From Solimonas sp041659605 (GTDB lineage: Bacteria > Pseudomonadota > Gammaproteobacteria > Nevskiales > Nevskiaceae), in contig JBAZXW010000013.1 in the NCBI GenBank assembly GCA_041659605.1, positions 44,280-108,279 on the forward strand: a DNA stretch of 64,000 bases, in the 5' to 3' direction. The position numbers and the translations under genes were made by a program. The notes under the pieces were generated by a model, which saw only the letters and a program-made list of their open reading frames with translations, did not search any database and was not told the origin of the DNA. This document shows positions 50,296-59,361 of this stretch, piece by piece. How positions within the stretch are numbered: position 1 is the first letter of the stretch; each line of letters opens with the position of its first letter.

Positions 50296-50811
50296 TCAGG
50301 CCGTGCGCGCGGAAGCAGCGGACCGGCGGCGTTGCTTGACTCGTGCGTGCGGCGGCGCGGCGACGACCGCAATGCCGCCGAGCAGCTGGCGCATCCGTGC
50401 GCCGGTGTCGCGGGGCTCGACGAGATCGGCCAGGGTGTAGCGGTCCAGGGTGCCCAGGAAGGCCGCCAGCGCCTCGTGCAGCAGGCCCTTGAGCCGGCAG
50501 ACCGGCGCGACGACGCAGGTGTTGCTCGCGCGGTCGAAACACTCGACGAAAGCGCTGTTGTCCTCGATCGCGCGGACGACCTCACCCAGAGAGATCGCGT
50601 TTGCAGGCCGCGCCAGGCGCAGGCCGCCGCTGCGGCCACGGATGCTCTCGACGAAGCCGGCTGCGGCCAGGTTCATCGCCACCTTCATCAGGTGGTTGCG
50701 CGAAATGCGATAACGCTGCGCCAGCTCGGCGATGGTCTGCTGGCGCTCCGGCTCCAGGGCCAGACCCATCAGCAGGCGCAGGCTGTAGTCGGTGTGGACG
50801 GTCAGACGCAT
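50296..50811 (-). CDS. nsrR: NsrR-like nitric-oxide-sensing Rrf2 repressor
   Basis: 171 residues. Winged helix at the N-terminus (MRLTVHTDYSLRLLMGLALE; YRISRNHLMKVAMNLA) and the three cluster-binding Cys (ECFDRASNTCVVAPVC). In the known system, NO destroys the Fe-S cluster and lifts repression of NO-detoxification genes. Flanked by ytfE and the NO reductase gene, both with matching palindromes, and has one of its own. Confidence 0.93.
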   Translation of the reverse strand: MRLTVHTDYSLRLLMGLALEPERQQTIAELAQRYRISRNHLMKVAMNLAAAGFVESIRGRSGGLRLARPANAISLGEVVRAIEDNSAFVECFDRASNTCVVAPVCRLKGLLHEALAAFLGTLDRYTLADLVEPRDTGARMRQLLGGIAVVAAPPHARVKQRRRSAASARTA

Positions 50812-50821
50812 GGCGCACTAA

Positions 50822-50903
50822 AAGAGGTAGGACGGATGCCTCTTATATCACGCGCCGACTCGTGTTCCAATTGATTCAGGTCAATGATGTATCGACTATG
50901 CAT
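50822..50903. promoter_or_regulatory. NsrR-like operators between nsrR and norB
   Basis: AAGAGGTA (50822-50829) and TGCCTCTT (50837-50844) form a 23-bp inverted repeat next to nsrR. ATGTAT CGACT ATGCAT (50887-50903) lies before norB and matches the 17-bp NsrR core with one base changed in each arm comparison. Confidence 0.65.
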
Positions 50904-50944
50904 ATATCAATCTGTTCTGCGTTCGTGACGGCCGGAGCTTCATC

Positions 50945-53224
50945 GTGGGCAATCAAAGTGCGGGACAGTTGTGGCGCTGGCTGGGACTCATCTTCGTCGC
51001 GTCGTTTGCGACCCTGTTGTGGGTCGGGCGTGAAATCTATCTGCAGAAGCCGCCGATTCCGGCGCGCGTCGTCTCCGCCGACGGCACCGAGATCTTCACC
51101 GGCGACCAGATCCGCCACGGCCAGGTCGTGTGGATGTCCGCGGGCGGCCAGGAACTGGGCTCGCTGTGGGGGCACGGCAGCTATGTCGCGCCGGATTGGT
51201 CGGCCGACTGGCTGCACCGCGAGGCACTCGTCTTGCGCGAGAACTGGGCCACACACGGCTACGACAAGACTTACGCGGCGCTGAATCCCGAACAGCAAGG
51301 CGGACTGGACGCGCGGCTCAAGGCCGAGATGCGGCGCAATGGCTACGACGCGGTCAGCGACACGCTGGTGCTGTCGGCCGATCGCGCCCAGGCGGCACGC
51401 ATCGTCGCGCAGCATTACGAAGCGCTGTTCGGCACCGACCCGGCGCTGACTCCGCTGCGCACCGACTACGCGATGAGCGATGGCGTGGTCGTCGACGCGG
51501 CGGACCGCCGCGCGCTGGCCGGGTTCGTGTTCTGGACCGCCTGGGCGGCGACGACCGATCGCCCCGGCAGCGACATCAGCTACACAAGCAACTGGCCGCA
51601 TGAGCCGCTGGTGGGCAACACGCCGACCGTCGGCACCGGCATCTGGTCGATCGTGAGCGTGATCCTGCTGATCGCCGGCATCGCGGGGATGGTGTGGTAT
51701 CACGGCAAGACCCGGAACGAAGCGGACGTCGCGACGCCGCCGAACGATCCGCTGATCGGTGCGCGCGCGACGCCTTCGATGAAGGCGACGACCAAGTACT
51801 TCCTCACCGTCATCGGCCTGTTCCTCGCGCAAATCGGCCTGGGCGCGATCACCGCGCACTACGCCGTCGAGGGGCGCGCGTTCTTCGGCATTCCGCTCGC
51901 CGAGATCCTGCCGTATACGGTCACACGCACCTGGCACACGCAGCTGGGCATCTACTGGATCGCCACCGCCTGGCTCGGCACCGGTCTCTACATTGCGCCG
52001 CTGCTGTCGGGCCACGAACCGAAGTTCCAGAAGCTCGGCGTCAACCTGCTGTGGATCGCGCTGGTGCTGGTCGTCGTCGGGTCCTCGTTCACCGGCTGGC
52101 TCACAGCGATGCACCACATCGGCGTGGACCAGACCTTCTGGTTCGGCAGCCAGAACCTCGAGTTCACCGCGCTCGGCCGCTTCTGGCAGATCCTGCTGTT
52201 CGTCGGCCTGCTGTTCTGGCTGCTGTTGATGGGACGCGCGCTGTGGCCGGCGCTGAAGACGCCGTCGGAGAGCCGCGGGCTGATCGCGATGGTCTTTATC
52301 TCGGCGACTTGCATCGGCCTGTTTTACGCGGCCTCGCTCGCCTGGGGCCAGCACACGCACTACTCGATCATCGAGTACTGGCGCTGGTGGCTGGTGCACC
52401 TGTGGGTCGAGGGCTATTTCGAGGTGTTCGCCACTGCCGTCGTCGCGCTGATCTTCACGCGTCTCCAGCTCGTGCACGCAACGAGCGCCAATCGCGCCGT
52501 CGTGTTCTCGACGATCGTGTTCCTGTTCGGCGGCATCCTCGGCACCCTGCACCACCTGTACTTCACCGGCACGCCGACGGCCGTCATCGCGCTCGGCGGC
52601 GTGTTCTCGGCGCTGGAAGTGGTGCCGCTGTCGCTGGTCGGCTTTGAGGCCTACCAGAACTATCGCATGGCCGATCGGCAGCCCTGGCTGGCGACCTATC
52701 GCTGGACGATCATGTGCTTCGTCGCGGTGGCGTTCTGGAATCTCGTCGGCGCGGGCCTGCTCGGCTTCGCGATCAATCCACCGATCTCGCTCTACTACGT
52801 GCAAGGCCTCAATCTCACGCCGACGCACGGTCACGCGGCGCTGTTCGGGGTCTACGGCATGCTCGGCATCGGCCTGATGCTGTTCTGCCTGCGCGGCCTG
52901 ACGCGCGCGGCCGCATGGTCCGAACCGCTGCTGAAGACGACGTTCTGGTCGCTCAACATTGGCCTGGGCATGATGGTGTTCCTGTCGCTGCTGCCGGCCG
53001 GCATCTACCAGGCCTACCAGAGCATTGCGCACGGCTACTGGTTCGCACGCTCGCCGGACGTCGTGCACTCCGCGGTGATGGAAGGCCTGGTGTGGCTGCG
53101 CGTCCCCGGCGACATCGTCTTCTCGATCGGCGGCCTGGCACTGGCGCTGTTCGCGCTGCGCCTGTTCACCGCCGGCCGCAGAAAACCGCTGCCGATCGGC
53201 GCGGCGGCAGCGCAGCAGCGCTGA
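50945..53224 (+). CDS. norB: quinol-dependent nitric oxide reductase (qNor)
   Basis: 759 residues from GTG 50945 (GGAG 7 nt upstream). Single-subunit NorB with the N-terminal periplasmic extension of qNor (about 40-215) fused to a 12-helix heme-copper-oxidase core. Likely ligands: TRTWHTQLGIYW, HLWVEGYFEVF (FeB His and Glu), LHHLYFTG and PTHGHAALFGVYG. Reduces 2 NO to N2O at the inner membrane, taking electrons from quinol. With no other denitrification genes here, detoxification is the likely role. Confidence 0.95.
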   Translation: MGNQSAGQLWRWLGLIFVASFATLLWVGREIYLQKPPIPARVVSADGTEIFTGDQIRHGQVVWMSAGGQELGSLWGHGSYVAPDWSADWLHREALVLRENWATHGYDKTYAALNPEQQGGLDARLKAEMRRNGYDAVSDTLVLSADRAQAARIVAQHYEALFGTDPALTPLRTDYAMSDGVVVDAADRRALAGFVFWTAWAATTDRPGSDISYTSNWPHEPLVGNTPTVGTGIWSIVSVILLIAGIAGMVWYHGKTRNEADVATPPNDPLIGARATPSMKATTKYFLTVIGLFLAQIGLGAITAHYAVEGRAFFGIPLAEILPYTVTRTWHTQLGIYWIATAWLGTGLYIAPLLSGHEPKFQKLGVNLLWIALVLVVVGSSFTGWLTAMHHIGVDQTFWFGSQNLEFTALGRFWQILLFVGLLFWLLLMGRALWPALKTPSESRGLIAMVFISATCIGLFYAASLAWGQHTHYSIIEYWRWWLVHLWVEGYFEVFATAVVALIFTRLQLVHATSANRAVVFSTIVFLFGGILGTLHHLYFTGTPTAVIALGGVFSALEVVPLSLVGFEAYQNYRMADRQPWLATYRWTIMCFVAVAFWNLVGAGLLGFAINPPISLYYVQGLNLTPTHGHAALFGVYGMLGIGLMLFCLRGLTRAAAWSEPLLKTTFWSLNIGLGMMVFLSLLPAGIYQAYQSIAHGYWFARSPDVVHSAVMEGLVWLRVPGDIVFSIGGLALALFALRLFTAGRRKPLPIGAAAAQQR

Positions 53225-53269
53225 GAGTGGCAGCCTGTCGGGCCACTGGTCCCGAGTGGATCTGCGGAT

Positions 53270-53743
53270 TCAGGGCGAGGTGACGGACAGCAGGCGCTCG
53301 CGAAACTCGGCCGGCAGTTCGGGCGCGCGCGCCCAGCGCTGTCTTTCGCCGTCGCTCGAGATCACCATCGCGTCCGGCGTGATCTCGGCAATCGCGACCT
53401 TCGACGTCGCTTGCGTCTCGGCATCGGGCGTCGCTGATTTCTTCAGCGACAAGGTCAGGACATCGCGATCGAGCGTCCACGTGCAGGTGCGCGCCGTCCA
53501 CTTGGTGAATCCGAGCAGCTTGATCCTCACCACCTGCTGGCAGCTGCTGTCCGGGACAATGACGAAGTAGATGGTCGCATCGGCCGTGAGCTTGCTGATG
53601 TCGGTGCGCCAGATGCCGGCGATGGCTTCGTGAAAATCGGACGCGCCCGCCCGGGCAGGACCCGACAGCGCCGCCACGAATCCGAGCAGGATCCGCAGGC
53701 GGCCCGGACGGTGGGCGCGCCGCTCACGACCCAGGATCAGCAT
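53270..53743 (-). CDS. exported hypothetical protein after TonB receptor
   Basis: 157 residues. A basic N-terminus and hydrophobic run (ILLGFVAALSGPARAGAS) form a signal peptide. The mature part is lipocalin- or copper-resistance-like in feel (IAGIWRTDISKLTADATIYF, a Cys pair, SSDGERQRW), but I cannot assign a family. It starts 1 bp after the TonB receptor stop, so the two are in one operon; a periplasmic helper for the receptor is possible. Confidence 0.7.
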   Translation of the reverse strand: MLILGRERRAHRPGRLRILLGFVAALSGPARAGASDFHEAIAGIWRTDISKLTADATIYFVIVPDSSCQQVVRIKLLGFTKWTARTCTWTLDRDVLTLSLKKSATPDAETQATSKVAIAEITPDAMVISSDGERQRWARAPELPAEFRERLLSVTSP

Positions 53744-53744
53744 G

Positions 53745-56213
53745 TCAGAACTCCAGGCCCAGGCGGATCGTGAAGGTCCGCGGCGGGTTCAGCTGGAAGT
53801 TGCTGACCGGCTGCTGCGTGACAGTCAGGCGCGTCGAGCCGCCTTGCGCAGCCGTGACATCGAGAATGTTCGCCACGCTGAAGGCCAGCTGCGGCCGCAC
53901 CGACCAGGCATCGCTGGTCAGGGTGAATCCGCCGTTGAGGGTTCCGAAGTCGTTGATGGACTCGCTGTGGACGATATCGCCATAGCCCTTGCCGACATAG
54001 GTGTAACCCAGGTTGGCCGCGACGTTCGCCAGCCCGAGCGGCGCGAAGAACAGCATCGATGCCGAGTACTGGGACTTGGCGGCGCCGGGCATCTCCGCTC
54101 CCGGTTCGACCAGCGTGCCGTCGGACGCCGTGAAGGGCTCGGTGATGTGGGCGTCGGTGAGCCCACCATCGAGCGCCAGCATCAGTCCGGGCAGCGGCGT
54201 GATCCAGCGCAGGCTGGCTTCGAAGCCCTTGCTCACCGCGGCGGACACGTTGTCGGTGTAATTGAGCGGAACGCCGGTCGTGGTCTGCTGGATCTGCGGG
54301 TTCTTGTAGTCGATGTAGAACGCGGTGATGTCGAAGCGCAGCGTCCTTTCCAGCCAGTTCGTGCGCAGACCCAGTTCGTAGTTCCACAGCGAGTCCGACT
54401 TGTACACCGGCGGCACGTCGTTGGTGGGCGTGGACGGCACGCTCTGCAGGCCGCCGAACCGGAAGCCGCGGCTGGCCTGCGTGTACAGCGAGATGTCGTC
54501 GCCGAAGTGGTAGGTCGCGGCGATCCTGGGACTGACGCCGTTTTCCTGGATGCGATTGTTGTCGTAGTTGACGTCCATGCCGTTGTTGACGGCCCGCGCC
54601 AGCACGCCGTACCCGCGGAAGCCGCCCTTGACCTCGGTCGAGTAGAGGCGCGCGCCCGCGGACAGTTCCAGGTCTTCCCAGAACGTGTCGCTCAGATCGA
54701 AGAACAGCGCACGCTCCTGGGCCTTGGGCGTCGTCACCGCGTAGAGCAGCGAGCTGTCGTTGTACAGGCTCGAGCTGTCGACACCCAGCCCCGCCAGCAG
54801 CCGGCTCAGGAGGCTGTCGTTGCCGAGTGCCTGCTGATGCGCGGTGGTGTCGTCGAGGATGTCGAAATAGACCGAATAGTCGTAGTAGTAGGCGCCCGCC
54901 AGCCACTGGAACGTGCCAGGCCCTGTCGACTGGATGCGAAGCTCCTGGGCGAACGCCTCGGAGTCGTCGTGAACGATCTGGAACGCCGTCAGCGCCTCCG
55001 GAGTTCCCGCGGGCGGATCGCCGTAGACCATCGACGTGATGTCCGTGACGAACGTGAGATTCTTGGTGGAACGTGACGACAGGGACACCAGGCGGACCGT
55101 GTCGAAGTCGTAGCCGATCTCGAGGCTGTCGAGGTCGAAGCCATGCGACGCGGGCTGCGGCAGGATGATGCGGCTGTTTTCGCGCGCATCGCGCGTAGTC
55201 GCGGAAATCAGCGTGTTGGCCGCCTCGAAGTCCTGGTCAAGATGCGTCAGCTTGAACTTCAATGCATCGGTCGCCTGCCACGACAGCATCGCGCGGACCT
55301 GGTCGCCGTCGCCGCCATCGACGTCGTCCTGTCGGGGATCGCGCGTGAGATCGTAGACGCCCGGGTACTCGCGCTTGACGTAGCCGAGGCGGACCGCGAG
55401 CCGGTCCTCGTATACCGGAACGTTCACGGCGACGCCGCTGGTGAGCGCGTAGCTGCCATCGTGCGGGCTCACGTACTGCGTGAAGCCGCGCAGCTGCCAC
55501 TCGTACATCGATGGCTCCTGCAGCACGTAGCGCACTGCGCCCGACAGCGCCGAACCGCCGAACAGCGTGCCTTGCGGCCCCTTGAGAATCTCCACGCTCT
55601 CCAGGTCAAACGCGCTCAGATCCGGCGTGATGTTGGAGATATAGGGATCGGAGAATGCGACGTCGCCGATCAGGATGCCCGAGGCCGAGGGGATGGTCGA
55701 AAGCGGCTCGGCATCCGTGCTGATGCCGCGGATGGCGATGCGCATGACGCCCGGTCCGCTGACCGTCGCGGTCACGCCCGGCGACTCCTGGATGAAGGCG
55801 CCCAGATCCAACTTCCCCTGCTCTTCGAGCTTGTCGCCGTCGAACGCCGAGATCGACGCCGGAATGTCACGCAACGACTTCGCGCGCTTGGTCGCCGTCA
55901 CGACGATTTCCTCGAGCTGCGCGCTCTCGGGCGGCGGCGGTGGTTGCTCGGCAAGCTCCGGCGAGAGCTGGCTCACCGGAATGGTCTCCAGCGCCGGCAC
56001 GGCGTCCATGTCCGGCGGCGGCTCCGAGGTCGCCGGATTCCCACCGTCCCATTCGGGCGATCCGGGCTCGCCCGCAGAAGCATCGCCCTCGGCGGGTTCC
56101 GCCTCCCCCTGCATGACATCGCTATCTGTCGACGCGAACTCTTCGGCGCACGCGATCTGGGATACACACATCAAAAACGACAAAGCGGCCACGCGGGCGC
56201 TGTGCTTGAACAT
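53745..56213 (-). CDS. TonB-dependent receptor
   Basis: 822 residues. Signal peptide (FLMCVSQIACAEE), then a 75-residue acidic/Pro-rich linker, a TonB box-like EEIVVTATKRAKSL, a plug domain (GVMRIAIRGISTDAEPLSTIP; VEILKGPQGTLFGGSALSGAV) and a barrel ending FTIRLGLEF. The plug is of the FecA/IroN-like proteobacterial type often used for plant- or lipid-derived compounds in this group. Downstream of an amidase and hydrolase on the same strand, suggesting uptake of their substrate. Confidence 0.93.
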   Translation of the reverse strand: MFKHSARVAALSFLMCVSQIACAEEFASTDSDVMQGEAEPAEGDASAGEPGSPEWDGGNPATSEPPPDMDAVPALETIPVSQLSPELAEQPPPPPESAQLEEIVVTATKRAKSLRDIPASISAFDGDKLEEQGKLDLGAFIQESPGVTATVSGPGVMRIAIRGISTDAEPLSTIPSASGILIGDVAFSDPYISNITPDLSAFDLESVEILKGPQGTLFGGSALSGAVRYVLQEPSMYEWQLRGFTQYVSPHDGSYALTSGVAVNVPVYEDRLAVRLGYVKREYPGVYDLTRDPRQDDVDGGDGDQVRAMLSWQATDALKFKLTHLDQDFEAANTLISATTRDARENSRIILPQPASHGFDLDSLEIGYDFDTVRLVSLSSRSTKNLTFVTDITSMVYGDPPAGTPEALTAFQIVHDDSEAFAQELRIQSTGPGTFQWLAGAYYYDYSVYFDILDDTTAHQQALGNDSLLSRLLAGLGVDSSSLYNDSSLLYAVTTPKAQERALFFDLSDTFWEDLELSAGARLYSTEVKGGFRGYGVLARAVNNGMDVNYDNNRIQENGVSPRIAATYHFGDDISLYTQASRGFRFGGLQSVPSTPTNDVPPVYKSDSLWNYELGLRTNWLERTLRFDITAFYIDYKNPQIQQTTTGVPLNYTDNVSAAVSKGFEASLRWITPLPGLMLALDGGLTDAHITEPFTASDGTLVEPGAEMPGAAKSQYSASMLFFAPLGLANVAANLGYTYVGKGYGDIVHSESINDFGTLNGGFTLTSDAWSVRPQLAFSVANILDVTAAQGGSTRLTVTQQPVSNFQLNPPRTFTIRLGLEF

Positions 56214-56270
56214 TCTCTCTGTCCTCCGGCAGGGTCTGATTGCCCTTCGACGAAATGGGATTTGGCGGCG

Positions 56271-57686
56271 CTAGAACACCGAGTGAGGGGGATGCCGCAA
56301 GGTCCAGCGCGCAACGGCTTCCAGCTGCGCGGACACTCGGAAAATCGTGGCCTCGTCACCCATCGGGGCAACGATCTGTGTGCCGACCGGCAACCCGTTG
56401 CTGCCGTGAACGACCGGCACCGACGCCGCCGGATGCCCGGTGACGTTGAGCAGGGGTGTGAATGCGGCGTACTCGCGCAGCACGCGAGCGGCGTAGGCCG
56501 TCAAGTCTTCGGCGTTGCGATTCGGATCGAACTCACGGATCCGCGGCGCCTGTTGCACCCCGGCCGGCGTGATCCACAGCGCGTAGGTTTCGAAGAAGCG
56601 ATCGACGGCCTGCCGCGTGCCGTGAAACATTGCCTCGGCCTGCAGCAGCTCATCGACGGTCACGGCCCGGGCGCGCTCGAGGAACTTGCGCGTCATCGCG
56701 TCCAGTGTCGCGGGGCCGGGCTCGCGTCCGGACAGTGTGCCGATCGTGGCTACGACGCGCGGAAGCGCGTGCGTCCACGCCAGCAGGAAATGATCGAAGA
56801 AGCGCTGCCAGTCGATCGCGGGCGAGGCGTCCTCGACGTGGTGACCGAGCGACTCCAGCAGCTCCGCGACCCGGTCCATCGCTGCCGCGCACTCGGGCGC
56901 GAGCGGCGCATCCAGCGGCGAGCTGCGGCACAGGCCGATGCGCAGGCGGCCGGGCTCGCGGCCAACCTCGTCCAGGAAGGAACGCTCGTGGCGCGGCACC
57001 CAGAATCGGGCGCCGGCCTGCGGACCTTGCAGCAGGTCGAGGAAGGCCGCGGAGTCGCGCACGGTCCGCGTCGAGACATGCGTGTGCGTCAATCCGAACA
57101 GGCCCGGATACGAGGTCGGCGTACGGCCTCGCGTGGGCTTGAGCCCGAAGATGCCGCTGCAGTGGGCCGGACCGCGGATGGAGCCGCCGCCATCGCTACT
57201 CTGCGCGACCGGCACGACGCCGGCGGCGACGGCGGCCGACGCGCCGCCGCTCGATCCGCCGGGCGAGTGATCGAGATGCCAGGGATTGCGGGTCGCGCCG
57301 TGGAGCGCTGATTCCGTGATCGGGTACAAGCCGAATTCCGGCGCCGTGGTTGCACCGATCACGGCGACACCGGCGCGGCGCAGACGACTGACCGCTTCGC
57401 CGTCCTGCGGCGCGACGAGCCCTGCGCCCAGGCGCGTGCCCATGGTCGCCGGAAAGCCCCGGCACTCGTTGCCTTCCTTCACCAGAAACGGCAGTCCGGA
57501 AAACGGCGCCCCGGCGAGCCAGGCGGGCTCGGGGTCGAGCGCGCCGGAGAGAAAGTTCAGGCGCGGATTCAGCTGCGTGGCGGCGTCCAGCGCACAGCGC
57601 TGAACGTCGCGCACGCTCACCTCGCCCCGGCGCAGCAGTTCCATCAGGCCGATGGCGTCATGACGTGCGTACTCGTCGTGCCTCAT
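56271..57686 (-). CDS. amidase (amidase signature family)
   Basis: 471 residues with the Ser-cisSer-Lys triad regions: FLVKEG (Lys), DHSPGGSSGGASAAVAAG (the two Ser) and SDGGGSIRGPAHCSGIFG. This family hydrolyses amide bonds in many small substrates or acyl-amides. The alpha/beta hydrolase stop overlaps its start by 4 bp, so the two are translationally coupled. Probably cytoplasmic, with no signal peptide. Confidence 0.93.
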   Translation of the reverse strand: MRHDEYARHDAIGLMELLRRGEVSVRDVQRCALDAATQLNPRLNFLSGALDPEPAWLAGAPFSGLPFLVKEGNECRGFPATMGTRLGAGLVAPQDGEAVSRLRRAGVAVIGATTAPEFGLYPITESALHGATRNPWHLDHSPGGSSGGASAAVAAGVVPVAQSSDGGGSIRGPAHCSGIFGLKPTRGRTPTSYPGLFGLTHTHVSTRTVRDSAAFLDLLQGPQAGARFWVPRHERSFLDEVGREPGRLRIGLCRSSPLDAPLAPECAAAMDRVAELLESLGHHVEDASPAIDWQRFFDHFLLAWTHALPRVVATIGTLSGREPGPATLDAMTRKFLERARAVTVDELLQAEAMFHGTRQAVDRFFETYALWITPAGVQQAPRIREFDPNRNAEDLTAYAARVLREYAAFTPLLNVTGHPAASVPVVHGSNGLPVGTQIVAPMGDEATIFRVSAQLEAVARWTLRHPPHSVF

Positions 57687-58567
57687 CGTGCCCCCGCCCC
57701 GGGGGTGGGCGCCTGGATCAGCCGGAACAGACGCTCGGGCGTTTCCAGGATGAACAGGTGAGCGGCATTGGCAATCAGGTCAAGGCGTGCGCCAGGAATC
57801 TGCGCGGCGACGTACCGCGCGACTCCGGGCGGGACATTGCTGTCGTAGAGCCCGTGAAGGAGGTCAACCGGCACGTCGATCTCGCCCAGATCGAAACCCA
57901 GAGTGCCCTCGTGCAGGCGCATCTCATGCACGATCGCGGCGAAGCCCTGGCGCAGCATGTCGCGCGTGGATTCGCCCAGGAACGCATCGCGCACCGCGGG
58001 GATCTGCATCACGCGCCGATCGGCCGGCGGCATGCTCCGGGCGATGCGCGTGACCGCCGCCGCGTCGAGCCGGCGCGGGAACGCCAGACGCATCAAGGCC
58101 TCTGCGAGGCGAGGCTGGTGCCGGCAGAGCCAGCCGAGCAGCCGGTTCTGCACGGACAGGCCGGCACGCGATTCGCGTGGGACCGGCACCGCGGCGCACA
58201 CCAGCACGAGCTGGCTGACGCGCCCGCGCAGCGCATGTGCACAGGCCAGCGCAAAGCCGCCGCCGCCGGAGATCGCTGCCATCGCAGCACGCGGCAGCGC
58301 GAGGTGTTCGAGCAGCTGCCGGATGTCGTCGGCATAGCCCAGGTACGTCAGGTGCGGAACCGGATCGGAGCGCCCCATTCCGGGACGGTCCGTTGCGATC
58401 ACTCGCACGCCCGAGTCGCGCGCGGCCTGATCGAAGATCTGCGCCTGCAGGCGGCCGCCCGGCGTGCCGTGCAACATCAGCAGCGGTTTACCCGAGCGCA
58501 AGCCGTACTCCGCGTACGCCATCTTGCGGCCGTCGGTCAGGCGGAGCTCGAGCAGAGACGTGTTCAC
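57683..58567 (-). CDS. alpha/beta hydrolase
   Basis: 294 residues. Oxyanion-hole motif LLMLHGTPGGRLQ, nucleophile elbow AISGGGGFALA with Ser, acid in LLHGLYDSNVPPGVA and His in IANAAHLFILETPE. A general esterase or lipase-like enzyme; substrate unknown. Upstream member of a coupled pair with the amidase, and 25 bp downstream of the TetR gene on the same strand. Confidence 0.9.
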   Translation of the reverse strand: MNTSLLELRLTDGRKMAYAEYGLRSGKPLLMLHGTPGGRLQAQIFDQAARDSGVRVIATDRPGMGRSDPVPHLTYLGYADDIRQLLEHLALPRAAMAAISGGGGFALACAHALRGRVSQLVLVCAAVPVPRESRAGLSVQNRLLGWLCRHQPRLAEALMRLAFPRRLDAAAVTRIARSMPPADRRVMQIPAVRDAFLGESTRDMLRQGFAAIVHEMRLHEGTLGFDLGEIDVPVDLLHGLYDSNVPPGVARYVAAQIPGARLDLIANAAHLFILETPERLFRLIQAPTPGAGAR

Positions 58568-58592
58568 CGGCCGGCTCCGCGCAAGCTTCGAA

Positions 58593-59270
58593 TCACTTCA
58601 GCCCCGGCAGGAGCCGGTTGATCAGGTGATCCAGGACGGCGACGAACGAAGCGAACTGCGCCGCCTCGCTCTGCGGCTGCTCGAGCGGCTTGCGGATCAG
58701 GTCCGAATCCTTCTCGGGCAACGCGAGGATCGCCTGGCGCTCGATCTCGAAGTACTTCAGGTCCTGCGGTCGAGGCGAGGCGTTGTGCGTGCTGCGCGCG
58801 CGCTCGGCGCTGGTGGCCATCAGCGCCACAAGGACGTTGTAGGCGACGGCACTCTCAACGACGCTGCCGCCCTTGGCAGTGAGCGCGCGCAAGACCTGAT
58901 TGGTGATCTTCATGTGCGAACGCCAGGTCGGCGAGCCGACCGGCGCATGCACCATGTGCGGGTGCTGCAGCTGGAGATCGCGGATCGCCAGCAGGTGCTC
59001 GATCAGCTGCTGGCGCAGCGGTTCCGGCCGGTCGACGCTGGGGATCGGCACGCGCGAAGTCAGCGACGCGAGGGCCTCGTTCTCGATGTCCTCGATATGA
59101 CCGACGTAGTTGTACAGCGTCGCGTGGTTGACGCCGAGCCGCTGCGCGAGCGCGCGCATGGTCAGTGCACCGAAACCTTCGTACTCGAGCACCTCGATCG
59201 CCGCGCGGACGATGCGGTCGCGGGTGAGCTTGCGCGGGCGGCCAGGCTTCTTCGCATCGAGTGTGGGCAT
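58593..59270 (-). CDS. TetR-family regulator of hydrolase/receptor cluster
   Basis: 225 residues from ATG 59270. DNA-binding domain at about 15-60 (IVRAAIEVLEYEGFGALTMR, LGVNHATLYNYVGHIEDIE). Divergent from the carboxylesterase gene over an AT-rich region with palindromes, and followed by the hydrolase, amidase and TonB receptor genes. It probably controls both directions. Confidence 0.9.
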   Translation of the reverse strand: MPTLDAKKPGRPRKLTRDRIVRAAIEVLEYEGFGALTMRALAQRLGVNHATLYNYVGHIEDIENEALASLTSRVPIPSVDRPEPLRQQLIEHLLAIRDLQLQHPHMVHAPVGSPTWRSHMKITNQVLRALTAKGGSVVESAVAYNVLVALMATSAERARSTHNASPRPQDLKYFEIERQAILALPEKDSDLIRKPLEQPQSEAAQFASFVAVLDHLINRLLPGLK

Positions 59271-59307
59271 GGGCGAGCGGATTCGTGAACAGGAGTCGGT
59301 GCAATAT

Positions 59308-59345
59308 TTATACACATGGTTATAATTAATATCAACCATCTGGTT
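59308..59345. promoter_or_regulatory. AT-rich operator/promoter between TetR and esterase
   Basis: AACCA TC TGGTT (59334-59345) is a perfect palindrome; TGGTTATAA appears twice (from about 59318 and from 59341). A -10-like TATAAT at 59321-59326 could serve the esterase. Confidence 0.6.
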
Positions 59346-59361
59346 ATAAACATTTCCATCG

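Noticed and set aside
50876..53068. 730-codon minus-strand open frame across norB
   Set aside because: Antisense shadow of qNor; low-complexity composition and no ribosome site.
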